From: an uncultured Muribaculaceae bacterium
GTDB lineage: Bacteria > Bacteroidota > Bacteroidia > Bacteroidales > Muribaculaceae
DNA length: 64,000 bases
Reading direction: 5' to 3'
Assembly: GCA_910588035.1 (NCBI GenBank)
Contig: CAJUPY010000003.1
Coordinates: forward strand, 102,690-166,689
Made by a program: the position numbers and the translations under genes. The notes under the pieces were generated by a model. It had not been told where the DNA came from and searched no databases. It was given only the letters and a program-made list of their open reading frames with translations. This document shows, piece by piece, positions 8,501 to 17,803 of this stretch; position 1 is the stretch's first letter, and the number at the start of each line of letters is the position of its first letter.

Positions 8501-9256
8501 TTATTCAGCAAATTTGGCTTTGAGGAACTCGCGGTTTAGACGGGCAATGTTGCTCAGCGAGATGTTCTTGGGACACTCAGCTGCGCAGGCACCGGTGTTG
8601 GTGCAGTTTCCGAAACCGAGTTCGTCCATTTTCTTAACCATTGCGCGTGCGCGGCGTGCGCGTTCCACCTGACCCTGGGGAAGTAGAGCAAACTGGCTGA
8701 CTTTCGCTGAGACGAAGAGCATGGCAGAACCGTTTTTGCATGCTGCCACACAAGCGCCGCAACCGATGCAGGTAGCTGAGTCCATTGCGATGTCGGCCAC
8801 TTCTTTTGAAATGGGGGTTCCGTTGGCGTCGGGAGCACCGCCGCAGTTGAACGAGACGTAACCGCCTGCCTGCTGTATTTTGTCAAACGCGTTGCGGTCG
8901 ACAGTGAGGTCGCGGATAACCGGGAATGCTGCCGAACGCCACGGTTCGATAGTGATGGTGTCTTCGTTTTTGAATTTACGCATGTGGAGCTGACATGTGG
9001 TGATGCCCTGTACGGGACCGTGGGGGTGACCGTTGATATAGAGCGAGCACATGCCGCAGATGCCTTCGCGGCAGTCGTTGTCAAACACGACCGGCTCCTC
9101 GTTTTTCTCCACCAGCTGCTGGTTGAGCATGTCGAGCATTTCGAGGAAAGAGGTTCCGGTGGAAACGTTTTCCACACGATAGTTGACGAACTGGCCTTTT
9201 TCTTTAGGACCACGTTGACGCCAAATTTTCAAGTTTACGTTAATTGTAGTTTCCAT
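8501..9256 (-). CDS. sdhB: Succinate dehydrogenase/fumarate reductase iron-sulfur subunit
   Basis: Carries electrons between the flavoprotein and the membrane cytochrome; in anaerobic Bacteroidales the complex mainly reduces fumarate to succinate. The 251-aa protein shows all three cluster sites: [2Fe-2S] cysteines C62, C67, C70 and C88 (DCREGICGMC), then C163, C166, C169 and C173 (CIGCGACVAAC), and C218, C224 and C228 (CTNTGACAAEC). Length is normal for the Bacteroidetes/epsilonproteobacterial type. It starts 26 bases after the flavoprotein stop and is the last gene of sdhCAB, directly followed by the terminator. frdB would be an equally valid name. Confidence 0.96.
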   Translation of the reverse strand: METTINVNLKIWRQRGPKEKGQFVNYRVENVSTGTSFLEMLDMLNQQLVEKNEEPVVFDNDCREGICGMCSLYINGHPHGPVQGITTCQLHMRKFKNEDTITIEPWRSAAFPVIRDLTVDRNAFDKIQQAGGYVSFNCGGAPDANGTPISKEVADIAMDSATCIGCGACVAACKNGSAMLFVSAKVSQFALLPQGQVERARRARAMVKKMDELGFGNCTNTGACAAECPKNISLSNIARLNREFLKAKFAE

Positions 9257-9282
9257 TGTGGGTTATCTCGTGGTTTTAAAGA

Positions 9283-11310
9283 TTATGACTTGTAGTTACG
9301 TGTCTGAACCTTGATGGCCTCATATTTGAGCGGCTCTTTGAGAAGAACAGGTTTCTCAGTGTCGCCGGTATATTTCCAGCACGATACGTACATGTAGTCT
9401 TCGTCGTTTCGGGCAGCTTCACCGTCGGCTGTCTGATATTCCTCGCGGAAGTGTGCTCCGCATGATTCGTTGCGGTTGAGGGCGTCGATAGCCATCATTT
9501 TAGCCATTACGAGGAAGTCTTCGAGGCGGAGAGCCTTCTCGAGTTCGGTGTTGAGGTCGTTTGCGCTGCCGACAATGCGGAGGTCGCTGTAGAATTCCTT
9601 GCGGACTTCCTCGATCTCGTCGAGAGCTTTCACGAGACCTTGCAGTGTGCGTCCCATGCCGACAAGTTCCCACATCACGTGACCGAGTTTCTTGTGAAGC
9701 TGGTCGGGAGATTTCGTACCCTTGATGTTCATCAGTTTATCGATGCGTGCCTTGACATCGGCCTCGGCTTTGTCAAACTCAGGAGTGTTTGTGGTGAAGT
9801 GGGGCACTTTGATCTGGTCGCTCAGATAGTTCTGGAGTGTGTAGGGAAGCACGAAATATCCGTCGGCGAGTCCCTGCATGAGAGCAGAAGCACCGAGGCG
9901 GTTGCCGCCGTGGTCAGAGAAGTTACATTCACCGATAGCGAAGAGTCCTTTGATTGATGTCTGAAGCTCGTAGTCAACCCAGATTCCACCCATGGTGTAG
10001 TGGCTTGCGGGGAAGATCATCATCGGGGTCTCGTAGGGGTTGTCATCAGAAATCATCTGATACATGTCGAAGAGGTTGCCGTAGCGGTCGCGGACGGCAT
10101 CTTCGCCGTCGCGTGCAATGGCATATTTGAAGTCGAGATAGACGGCGTTGCCGGTTCCTACGCCATAGCCTGCGTCGCAACGTTCTTTTGCTGCGCGGCT
10201 GGCGATGTCGCGGGGACAGAGGTTACCGAATGCCGGGTAGCGGCGTTCGAGATAGAAGTCGCGGTCTTCATCGGGAATGTCGGTCGGTTTTTTCTTTCCT
10301 GCACGGATTGCCTCGGCGTCTTCTTTTTTCTTGGGAACCCAGATGCGTCCGTCGTTGCGGAGTGATTCGCTCATGAGGGTCAGCTTAGACTGATCTTCAC
10401 CGTGAACGGGAATACATGTCGGGTGAATCTGAGTGAAGGCGAGGTTTGCCAGATATGCACCTTTCTTGAAGGCCTGGATTGCGGCAGAGCCATTGCAGCC
10501 CATTGCGTTTGTAGAAAGGAAGAATGCACGTCCGTAGCCGCCGGTAGCGAGAACAACAGCGTGAGCGGCATAACGCTCGAGTTCACCGGTGACGAGGTTG
10601 CGGACGATGATGCCGCGTGCGCGGCCGTCGATGATCACCAGGTCGAGCATCTCGCGGCGGTTAAGTGATTTCACCTTGCCTTTCTCGATCTGACGGTTAA
10701 GTGAGGCGTATGCGCCGAGGAGCAACTGCTGTCCGGTCTGGCCTTTGGCATAGAATGTACGTGAAACCTGTGCGCCGCCAAATGAACGGTTGGCGAGCAG
10801 ACCGCCGTATTCGCGTGCGAAAGGAACGCCCTGCTGCACACACTGGTCAATGATGTTGTTTGACACTTCTGCCAGACGATAGACGTTGGCTTCGCGGGCA
10901 CGGAAGTCGCCACCCTTGACGGTGTCGTAGAAGAGGCGGTAGACAGAGTCACCGTCGTTCTGATAGTCTTTTGCTGCATTGATACCACCCTGTGCGGCGA
11001 TAGAGTGTGCGCGGCGGGGTGAGTCCTGAATGCAGAAGTTGGTCACATTGAAACCGAGCTCGGCGAGTGTTGATGCTGCCGATGCGCCGGCGAGGCCTGT
11101 ACCGACGACGATCACGTCGAGGTTACGCTTGTTGGCCGGGTTGACAAGTTTCTGATGTGCTTTGTAGTTGGTCCACTTCTCAGCTATGGGACCTTCGGGA
11201 ATCTTTGAGTCAATCTGGAATTCGGGTAGCGCAGATGATTCGATATCAGCGTAGTCTTTCATGATGGGAGTCGAATCGATCATCCCTTCAAGTTTTTTGT
11301 AGTCTGCCAT
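9283..11310 (-). CDS. sdhA: Succinate dehydrogenase/fumarate reductase flavoprotein subunit
   Basis: Catalytic subunit interconverting fumarate and succinate with covalently bound FAD, cytoplasmic face of the inner membrane. In 675 aa: an N-terminal extension of about 60 residues, Rossmann motif VVGTGLAGASAAS at about 68-80, and the flavin-linking histidine H102 in RRAHSIAAQGG. The dicarboxylate-site segment HPTCIPVHG and the C-terminal SCGAHFREEYQT (substrate and FAD contacts) are also present. It is 13 bases downstream of sdhC. Together with the methylmalonyl-CoA genes at 25.7-30.3 kb this supplies the succinate that is turned into propionate. Family assignment is firm; direction of flux is inferred from the anaerobic lifestyle. 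Confidence 0.96.
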   Translation of the reverse strand: MADYKKLEGMIDSTPIMKDYADIESSALPEFQIDSKIPEGPIAEKWTNYKAHQKLVNPANKRNLDVIVVGTGLAGASAASTLAELGFNVTNFCIQDSPRRAHSIAAQGGINAAKDYQNDGDSVYRLFYDTVKGGDFRAREANVYRLAEVSNNIIDQCVQQGVPFAREYGGLLANRSFGGAQVSRTFYAKGQTGQQLLLGAYASLNRQIEKGKVKSLNRREMLDLVIIDGRARGIIVRNLVTGELERYAAHAVVLATGGYGRAFFLSTNAMGCNGSAAIQAFKKGAYLANLAFTQIHPTCIPVHGEDQSKLTLMSESLRNDGRIWVPKKKEDAEAIRAGKKKPTDIPDEDRDFYLERRYPAFGNLCPRDIASRAAKERCDAGYGVGTGNAVYLDFKYAIARDGEDAVRDRYGNLFDMYQMISDDNPYETPMMIFPASHYTMGGIWVDYELQTSIKGLFAIGECNFSDHGGNRLGASALMQGLADGYFVLPYTLQNYLSDQIKVPHFTTNTPEFDKAEADVKARIDKLMNIKGTKSPDQLHKKLGHVMWELVGMGRTLQGLVKALDEIEEVRKEFYSDLRIVGSANDLNTELEKALRLEDFLVMAKMMAIDALNRNESCGAHFREEYQTADGEAARNDEDYMYVSCWKYTGDTEKPVLLKEPLKYEAIKVQTRNYKS

Positions 11311-11323
11311 ATCTGATTGGTTG

Positions 11324-12349
11324 TTAATTGTTTTCGATGATTACGGTTTCTTCGTTGGGACATTGCTTGGCACATTTGCCGCAATTGTCGGCACAGCTCT
11401 GACACTGTTCGCAGCCGTTGGCACAGCCTTCGCAGTTTGCGCAGCTTTCCGCACAGCCTTCACAGTTGGCGCAAGACTCGCAGTTTTTGGCGCATGCCTC
11501 GCATTTCTGCTGGCAGTCGGTGCAGTTGTTGGTGCATGCCTCGTTGCAGACAGTCTGCTGGCAAGCCGATGCACACTCGATTCCGGGAACGCCGGCGTTC
11601 TTTCCTTCAGATGCCATTTCGGCGTACTGTTCCAGAAGAGCGGGGCAAGAGGTGTAGACACCGCGGTTTGCCTGAACGGTGAAGACCACTGCTTCAGCGA
11701 GGAAGAGGGCGATCACGATTGTTGTCCACCAGTTGGCGATGCATTTTGTGCGCTGAAGCCAGATCTGACCGTTCCAACCGCATGACTGGAACATTGACCA
11801 TACGCCGTGGGTCATGTGGAACCAGAGGGCTACGAAACCGATGATGTAGACAGGCAGGGTGTACCACTGGCTGAAGGCGATCTGCAGGAACCAGGTTCCG
11901 GCTGCCGGGGGAACTTCCGCTCCGTTGGTGCAGTCGGTCACGGGTGTGCCCATGATCTCGGCGAGCTGCATCTTGCTCCAGAACTGAATGAGGTGAATCA
12001 CAAAAAATGCGAGAACAACGATGCCGAGAACGAGCATGTTCTGTGATGCCCATTCAACTTGTGCGGGTTTCTTGACCACATTGTAGCGGTCGTTTCCGCG
12101 GGCATCACGGTTCTGCAAAGTCAGCCAGACGGCGTAGACGATGTGAACGATGATCAACAGGGCGATAACCGCGCTGCCTGCAAGGGCATACCAGTTAGCA
12201 CCGAGGAACTCACACACGCTGTTATAGGCAGCGGGCCAGAACAGGGCGACAGCGTTCATCAGACAGTGGAACGTGACGAATAGGACGAGAACCGCGCCGG
12301 TAATAGCCATGACGAGTTTTCGGCCTATGGATGAATTAATTAACCACAT
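11324..12349 (-). CDS. sdhC: Succinate dehydrogenase/fumarate reductase cytochrome b subunit with cysteine-rich C-terminal tail
   Basis: Residues 1 to about 250 are a standard di-heme B-type cytochrome b: about five membrane helices with histidines spaced as heme ligands (in FHCLMNAV, LIIVHIVYAVW, VIHLIQFW and WFHMTHGVW). This anchors the complex and exchanges electrons with menaquinone. The family usually ends near 220-235 residues. Here the frame continues to residue 341, and residues 259-330 (bases 11360-11575) hold 21 cysteines spaced mostly CX2C and CX3C, with the unit CANCEGC twice. Codon phase and the downstream gene junction are normal, so this is a genuine extension, not a frameshift. 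With five helices and a cytoplasmic N-terminus the tail would lie in the periplasm (inference). Its role is unknown; metal binding or cross-linking are candidates. Confidence 0.93.
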   Translation of the reverse strand: MWLINSSIGRKLVMAITGAVLVLFVTFHCLMNAVALFWPAAYNSVCEFLGANWYALAGSAVIALLIIVHIVYAVWLTLQNRDARGNDRYNVVKKPAQVEWASQNMLVLGIVVLAFFVIHLIQFWSKMQLAEIMGTPVTDCTNGAEVPPAAGTWFLQIAFSQWYTLPVYIIGFVALWFHMTHGVWSMFQSCGWNGQIWLQRTKCIANWWTTIVIALFLAEAVVFTVQANRGVYTSCPALLEQYAEMASEGKNAGVPGIECASACQQTVCNEACTNNCTDCQQKCEACAKNCESCANCEGCAESCANCEGCANGCEQCQSCADNCGKCAKQCPNEETVIIENN

Positions 12350-12413
12350 AGAAAAGTTTTGATGTTTAGTTTATTAATTGATTGTTTGAGAATTGACTGG
12401 GTTAATGATTCGA

Positions 12414-12444
12414 CAAAATTAAGATAAAAAACCCGTCTTTACAA
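12414..12444 (-). promoter_or_regulatory. Promoter of sdhCAB
   Basis: Reverse strand: TTG (12442-12444), 20 bases, then TAATTTTG (12414-12421). The start codon of sdhC is 64 bases further on, so the leader is about 60 bases, A+T-rich, with no evident structure. Confidence 0.6.
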
Positions 12445-12498
12445 CAATTAAAGAAAAAATTCTCTAAAAAGTCGGAAGTTTTGTGAATTGACCTCGTT

Positions 12499-13989
12499 TC
12501 AGCGGCGCCAGAAGCCCGGGGAGAAAAGCACAAGAACGGTGAAAAGTTCGAGTCGCCCGATGAGCATCAGTAACGAGAGAATCCATTTGGCTCCCGACGG
12601 AATGATATCGTAATTGTTGCCGAAACCTGTGATGTCGGCACTGAGTCCTGTGTTGCTGACACATGAAAATGAGGTGAACAGCGAGTCTACCAACGGAATT
12701 CTGAATGTCGTCAGGACAAGACCTCCGGCCAAGATGACAAGGCAATAGAGCCCCAGAAACGCCGACACCTTGTTGACGGTCTCTGGTGAGACCGCGCGGC
12801 CGTTTATGTTGACGGGTCTGATCGTGTTGGGGTGGAGAATGCGGTAAATCTCGTTGTGGCTGTTTTTGATGAAATAGATCGCGCGGTCTAATTTCGCGCC
12901 TCCGCTTGTCGAGCCGGCACATGCGCCGAACATCATCATGACGAAAACGAGCAGAAGAATGAATGTGCCCCAGTTCTGGAAATTGGACACTGTGTATCCG
13001 GTGGAACTCATGGTCGATACGATCATGAACACGGGGTCTATCACAAGAGTCTCGAATGAATTGCCGGCCCCGGTGACGATCAGCGATCCTGCGAAAAGAA
13101 TGTAGATCACAAAGATTGCCATGACATAGACCCTGAACGGCTCGTTTGACCATGAGCCGCGTAATCCGCCCGACAACACCTTGTAGAGCAGAGCGAAATT
13201 GATGCCGCCTAAAAACATGAAGATCGTGAGTATGATCTTGACATAGTTGGAGTTCCAGGCATGGATGCTGGCGTTGTGGTTTGAAAATCCGCCGGTCGAC
13301 ATAGTGCTGAACGCATGGCAGATGCTGTCAAATGTGTTCATCGGGCCGAGCCACAGCAGCAGAAACAGCAGGATGGTGAACATTACATAGATGAACCAGA
13401 GCCGTTTGGCGGTCTGGCTGACCCTCGGTTTGATTTTGTCGTGGGTGATGCCGGTCACTTCGGCATTGAACATCTGCATTCCGCCGGCCGAGTTGAGCAT
13501 AGGCAGCACCGCAAGGGTGAACAGTATGATTCCCATGCCACCGATCCACTGCATCAGCGCGCGCCAGATGTGTATCGCGTGTGACAGAATCTCGACTTCC
13601 TCAAGCACCGACGCTCCGGTCGTGGTGAATCCTGACATTGCTTCGAAGAATGCTTCTGATACGTTCAGATGTGGTGATCCGAAGATGAATGGTATCATTC
13701 CGAAGGCTGAAAAGAAGACCCAGACAAGAGCGGTCAGCAGAAAGCCCTCGCGTTTTCCCATCTCGTTCATTCGCGGGCGGCTGCCGAAGGTCATTGTCAG
13801 TCCGGCAATCAGAGTGAGTGCCAGAGTTGCTCCGAAAACCGGAACGGCAAGGTCAAATTCTTCATATATCAACGCGGTTGCCAATGGAATCAACATGAAG
13901 CCCGACTCGATGACAAGCAGCATGCCTATGACTCTCAGAATCATGCGGTAGTTTATTCCTATGCGCTTCTTTCCGTGAACCATCACCAT
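12499..13989 (-). CDS. trkH: TrkH-family potassium uptake protein
   Basis: Channel-forming subunit of a Trk/Ktr potassium uptake system in the inner membrane, about 496 aa. The repeated P-loop filter segments are visible as GFTTTGAS, MSTGGFSNH, MSSTGYTVS and VSNTGLSAD, together with the family segment MQWIGGMGIILF. It needs a TrkA/KtrA-type NAD-binding partner, which is not in this window. Two ATGs are possible, 13989 and 13983; the second overlaps the stop of the upstream peptidase gene as TGATG, which suggests coupled translation. No terminator is visible before sdhC. Confidence 0.93.
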   Translation of the reverse strand: MVMVHGKKRIGINYRMILRVIGMLLVIESGFMLIPLATALIYEEFDLAVPVFGATLALTLIAGLTMTFGSRPRMNEMGKREGFLLTALVWVFFSAFGMIPFIFGSPHLNVSEAFFEAMSGFTTTGASVLEEVEILSHAIHIWRALMQWIGGMGIILFTLAVLPMLNSAGGMQMFNAEVTGITHDKIKPRVSQTAKRLWFIYVMFTILLFLLLWLGPMNTFDSICHAFSTMSTGGFSNHNASIHAWNSNYVKIILTIFMFLGGINFALLYKVLSGGLRGSWSNEPFRVYVMAIFVIYILFAGSLIVTGAGNSFETLVIDPVFMIVSTMSSTGYTVSNFQNWGTFILLLVFVMMMFGACAGSTSGGAKLDRAIYFIKNSHNEIYRILHPNTIRPVNINGRAVSPETVNKVSAFLGLYCLVILAGGLVLTTFRIPLVDSLFTSFSCVSNTGLSADITGFGNNYDIIPSGAKWILSLLMLIGRLELFTVLVLFSPGFWRR

Positions 13990-15650
13990 TTGAATTTTCG
14001 TGTTTCGGTCTTTTGGTTGCCGCACGCGTCGGTTACGGTCATTGTGACCGTGTGGAGTTTTCCGCGGCTGAACCGTCGTGGATCCATTTTGAACGTGACA
14101 CGTCCGCTTTTGCCGTCAAACTCAAAAAGCGCGAATTTTCCGTCTATTTCGCCTCTGAAAGTCTCGACTCCGCTGAGATTGTCGGAGATTCTGAACGTCA
14201 CGGCTCCCTTTCCCCAGGTCTCGGGTCTGACAGCGACGATCGAGGGCGGGGTGATGTCGGAGGTGACAGCATAGCGTCCAAACCGGTTTATCTCGGCTTT
14301 CATCGCGCCGTTTTCATAACGAGATGTCACCGCCGAGCGTTTCTTGCCCGAGAGTCTGACAAGGCAATATTTGGTCTTGTCGGTAAGACAGTCGTTTTTC
14401 AGAGGAATTGTCAGTGGAATGTTGCCGGCGAGCGGATCGCGGTAATCGCCTATCGTGTATATCAATGAATTGTAATTTTCAGATTTCACGGAGTCGACTC
14501 TGAAAATGATGTCATCATAAAGCACGCCTTTTGGGAAGCTGACTGAAACACCGTCGACATTGTAGCTGTGGGTTCCGTCGAAATTGAGCCGGTTGCCTTT
14601 TGTCTTGATCTGCTTTATGTCTGTTTTACGGCCTCTGACAGTGAACGGCATCTCGGTTTTGTTGCCGAATGCATCTTCGAGGGTGAATTTGAATTTATAA
14701 GGCCGTTCCGTGTCTATTGTCACCGTTCCGTCTCCTACGGCTTCTATCATGTCGCCTAATGGTCGCGACGGGCAGACGTAGGTACGCATCATCCAGCGTC
14801 CGCGGTCGACCACGTCGCCATAGTCGGCGAGTGTGTTGACTGCGCGTGTGTTGTCAAAACTGAAGCGGTCTATCACACGTCGGTAAACCTGTTTCCCGTC
14901 GACGGTCAGGGTGAGGTATTTGACTCCGTATATGTTGTTCGTCCCGGTCATGCGGTCAAACGCGTTGATCGCAGGGTAGACTTTGCCCCATGCGTCAAAA
15001 CCTTTGGCGGCATCGGCTTTTGACAGCACCGACGGAGCGTTGGAGCCATTGACCGAACCCTCGTCAGTGACTGGATAAAGGCCTATGTGGCGCACCTCGG
15101 GTGGAGTCTTGTCGTTGATGTAGTTCCGGTAATATTCCATAGGGTCGAGCGCGTCGCCGGTTCTTGTGTCGCGTATGTCCATGTGGAGGTGCGGGCCGAA
15201 GGAACTTCCCGCATTTCCGCTGAACGCTATGACATCGCCGCGTCTGACCTCGATCTCTCCCGGTTCAAACTCAAGGTCGATCGAAAAAGTCTCGCGTGCA
15301 TACTGTTCATTTCTGACGCGTTTGTCAATTTCATCTGAAAATGCTTCAAGATGTCCGTAGACAGTTGTCAGTCCTGTCGACGGGTGGACCACATAGACGG
15401 CACGTCCGAATCCCCAGGGAGAGACTGTGGCACGGCTGACGTATCCGTCGTCGGCACTGTGTATCTTATGACCTGTGCGACCCTGGGTCTTGAAATCGAG
15501 TCCCGAATGGAAATGGTTGGGTCTGAGCTCCCCGAAATTGCCTGCAAGCACCGCCGGAATTTCCAGCGGACGTCCCGGCTCCGGTTTTTGCGCTGATAAT
15601 GTCGCTGCCGAGCAAACGGTTAATATGCAGTAAGTTATGATTCTGTGCAT
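13983..15650 (-). CDS. Secreted M23-family metallopeptidase
   Basis: Zinc peptidase of the LytM/M23 family, probably cutting peptidoglycan cross-links in the periplasm; 555 aa. After a signal peptide (MHRIITYCILTVCSAATLSA) the M23 domain spans about residues 25-170 with the zinc ligands HFHSGLD and HLHMD. The remaining 380 residues are beta-rich modules ending FKMDPRRFSRGKLHTVTM, an immunoglobulin-like region common in Bacteroidales members. A longer start at 15677 would lie inside the -7 element; the ATG at 15650 leaves a leader of about 20 bases. Its stop overlaps trkH. The family is sure, the natural substrate inferred. Confidence 0.88.
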   Translation of the reverse strand: MHRIITYCILTVCSAATLSAQKPEPGRPLEIPAVLAGNFGELRPNHFHSGLDFKTQGRTGHKIHSADDGYVSRATVSPWGFGRAVYVVHPSTGLTTVYGHLEAFSDEIDKRVRNEQYARETFSIDLEFEPGEIEVRRGDVIAFSGNAGSSFGPHLHMDIRDTRTGDALDPMEYYRNYINDKTPPEVRHIGLYPVTDEGSVNGSNAPSVLSKADAAKGFDAWGKVYPAINAFDRMTGTNNIYGVKYLTLTVDGKQVYRRVIDRFSFDNTRAVNTLADYGDVVDRGRWMMRTYVCPSRPLGDMIEAVGDGTVTIDTERPYKFKFTLEDAFGNKTEMPFTVRGRKTDIKQIKTKGNRLNFDGTHSYNVDGVSVSFPKGVLYDDIIFRVDSVKSENYNSLIYTIGDYRDPLAGNIPLTIPLKNDCLTDKTKYCLVRLSGKKRSAVTSRYENGAMKAEINRFGRYAVTSDITPPSIVAVRPETWGKGAVTFRISDNLSGVETFRGEIDGKFALFEFDGKSGRVTFKMDPRRFSRGKLHTVTMTVTDACGNQKTETRKFKW

Positions 15651-15674
15651 CGTCTGAATATCAAAAACGGAAAA

Positions 15675-15682
15675 CAAAGGTA
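15675..15682 (-). promoter_or_regulatory. -7 promoter element of the M23 peptidase-trkH operon
   Basis: TACCTTTG on the reverse strand, 24 bases before the ATG at 15650. It fixes the start choice of the peptidase gene. Confidence 0.55.
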
Positions 15683-15714
15683 GCCAAAATAGAGGAAAAC
15701 TCCCAACAAATCAT

Positions 15715-15722
15715 TAACTTTG
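15715..15722 (+). promoter_or_regulatory. -7 promoter element of guaA
   Basis: TAACTTTG ends 20 bases before the ATG. The element is back to back with the M23 promoter, separated by about 32 bases. Confidence 0.55.
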
Positions 15723-15742
15723 CACTCAAATTTTATTTAATT

Positions 15743-17266
15743 ATGCAGGAAAAAATCATCATTCTTGATTTCGGTTCGCAGACGACGCAGCTCATCGGTC
15801 GCCGCGTTCGCGAACTCAATACCTATTGCGAGATTGTTCCCTACAACAAATTTCCATTCGGAGACCCGTCGGTCATTGGTGTGATTCTGTCGGGATCGCC
15901 TTTCTCGGTCTATGATGAGAAGGCGTTCAAGGTCGACCTCAGTGAGATCAGAGGCAAATACCCGGTTCTGGGCATTTGCTATGGGGCGCAGTTCATGGCC
16001 TATGTATCGGGCGGTTCGGTCGAACCGGCGGCATCGCGTGAGTATGGCCGTGCCCGTCTGACATGGATCGAGCAGGGCAACGCCCTGTTTAAAGGCATTG
16101 ACGAGGGCAGCCAGGTCTGGATGAGCCACGGCGACACCATTACATCGGTTCCCGATAATTTCAAGACCGTGGCGTCGACCGCCAATGTCCATAACGCGGC
16201 CTATCAGATCGAAGGGGAAAAGACCTGGGGAGTCCAGTTCCACCCCGAGGTGTTCCATTCTACCGACGGAACCCGGTTGCTTGGCAATTTCGTTGTCGAC
16301 ATCTGTGGCAGCCGCCAGTCGTGGGGTGCCGAGTCGTTTATCGAGACTACGGTCGCGGCTCTGAAAGAGCAGCTCGGCGACGATAAGGTCGTTTTGGGCT
16401 TGAGCGGCGGAGTGGACTCGAGTGTTGCTGCCGTGTTGCTCAACAAGGCGATAGGCAAGAACCTGACCTGCATATTTGTCGATCACGGCATGTTGCGCAA
16501 AAACGAGTTTGTCAACGTGCTCAAAGATTATGAAGGTCTCGGTCTCAATGTGATCGGAGTCGACGCGTCGGCCAAGTTTTTCAGCGAGCTTGCCGGAGTG
16601 ACCGATCCTGAACGTAAGAGAAAAATCATAGGCAAGGGCTTCATTGATGTTTTTGATGAGGAAGCCCACAAGATCAAAGATGTCAAATGGCTCGCACAGG
16701 GAACGATTTATCCCGACTGCATCGAGTCGCTCTCTATCACCGGTACGACTATCAAGAGTCACCACAATGTCGGTGGTCTGCCCGAGAAGATGAATCTGAA
16801 ATTGTGTGAACCGCTCAGACTGCTGTTTAAAGACGAGGTCCGTGCGGTTGGACGACAGCTCGGAATGCCTGAACATCTCATTACCCGCCATCCATTCCCG
16901 GGACCGGGTCTCGCTGTCAGAATTTTGGGCGATATCACCCCCGAGAAAGTCGCTATTCTTCAGAATGCCGATGATATTTTCATTCAGGGGCTCCGCGACT
17001 GGGGGCTCTATGACAAGGTTTGGCAGGCAGGAGTTATTCTGCTGCCGGTTCAGAGTGTCGGTGTGATGGGCGATGAGCGCACCTATGAACGCGCTGTCGC
17101 ACTCAGGGCCGTCACTTCGACCGACGCCATGACGGCCGATTGGGCACATCTTCCCTATGATTTCCTTGCCAAGGTCTCGAACGACATCATCAATCATGTT
17201 CGCGGTGTCAACCGCGTTTGTTACGATGTGTCGTCAAAACCGCCGGCCACGATCGAGTGGGAGTGA
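15743..17266 (+). CDS. guaA: GMP synthase (glutamine-hydrolysing)
   Basis: Aminates XMP to GMP with glutamine and ATP, last step of guanine nucleotide synthesis. 507 aa with the three expected parts: a class I glutamine amidotransferase domain with nucleophile C79 (VLGICYGAQ) and its His/Glu partner in VQFHPEVFHS (to about residue 190); the ATP pyrophosphatase domain with P-loop GLSGGVDSSVAA; and the dimerisation domain ending NRVCYDVSSKPPATIEWE, the invariant C-terminus. Length is typical. It is monocistronic and directly followed by the RNase P RNA gene. Confidence 0.98.
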   Translation: MQEKIIILDFGSQTTQLIGRRVRELNTYCEIVPYNKFPFGDPSVIGVILSGSPFSVYDEKAFKVDLSEIRGKYPVLGICYGAQFMAYVSGGSVEPAASREYGRARLTWIEQGNALFKGIDEGSQVWMSHGDTITSVPDNFKTVASTANVHNAAYQIEGEKTWGVQFHPEVFHSTDGTRLLGNFVVDICGSRQSWGAESFIETTVAALKEQLGDDKVVLGLSGGVDSSVAAVLLNKAIGKNLTCIFVDHGMLRKNEFVNVLKDYEGLGLNVIGVDASAKFFSELAGVTDPERKRKIIGKGFIDVFDEEAHKIKDVKWLAQGTIYPDCIESLSITGTTIKSHHNVGGLPEKMNLKLCEPLRLLFKDEVRAVGRQLGMPEHLITRHPFPGPGLAVRILGDITPEKVAILQNADDIFIQGLRDWGLYDKVWQAGVILLPVQSVGVMGDERTYERAVALRAVTSTDAMTADWAHLPYDFLAKVSNDIINHVRGVNRVCYDVSSKPPATIEWE

Positions 17267-17282
17267 CCATTATCGATATTTG

Positions 17283-17672
17283 GGCAGCCTGACGGCTCGT
17301 CGCTTGCCGAAAAGGCAAGAGGAAAGTCCGGGCAACGCAGAGCACCATATTTCTTAACGGGAAGCTGCCGGCGACGGCAGAGGCAACGTGACAGAAAATA
17401 ACCGCCGCGGGTCGGTCGCCGATGCGCGGTAAGGGTGAAAAGGTGGGGTAAGAGCCCACCGGACGCCACAGTGATGTGGCGTGCCGCACGCCTTATGGGT
17501 TGCAAGGTCAAGTATACCGGCATTCAAGGATTGCTCGTCCATTGCCGGGGGGTAGACTGCTAAAGATGCGTGGCAACACGTTTTCGTAGATAAATGACGG
17601 GCCGCTGACGGTGTTTCCCGTTTGACGGTGATAATGCCGGCGCGACATAACCCGGCTTATAGTCAGACTGCT
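17283..17672 (+). ncRNA. rnpB: RNase P RNA (type A)
   Basis: Catalytic RNA that trims tRNA 5' ends. Seen in the sequence: the conserved 5' segment GAGGAAAGTCCGGGC (about 17319), the purine-rich core around GGTAAGAGCCCACCG, and the 3' conserved segment ATAACCCGGCTTATAGTC. The 5' end GCAGCCTGAC (17284-17293) pairs with GTCAGACTGC (17662-17671) with one mismatch, forming helix P1 and fixing both ends. The length of about 390 bases is right for a bacterial A-type RNA. Several open frames on the other strand here are meaningless. Confidence 0.95.
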
Positions 17673-17675
17673 TTT

Positions 17676-17709
17676 GAGGCTGTGCCAGAAATGGCGCGGC
17701 CTCTTTTTT
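17676..17709 (+). terminator. Intrinsic terminator of rnpB
   Basis: An 11-bp stem with G-U pairs (17676-17686 with 17693-17703), a 6-base loop and six T. Confidence 0.9.
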
Positions 17710-17803
17710 ATGCTCCGTTTTGCTATTTTAACATTTAAATGTGTAACAAATCACGACTCAGCAGCGTCTAAGATTAAAAAACTTGAATATATTGCATTAT
17801 CTC

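Noticed and set aside
11321..11785. Open frames opposite the cysteine-rich SdhC tail
   Set aside because: Repeated TGC/TGT codons read in reverse give Ala/Gln/Ser-rich frames; the SdhC frame continues without break from a conserved domain and is the real one.
15737..17197. A 486-codon open frame antisense to guaA
   Set aside because: It is a codon-phase shadow of a fully conserved gene and has no family features or promoter.
17208..17542. Three overlapping open frames on the reverse strand
   Set aside because: They lie within the RNase P RNA.
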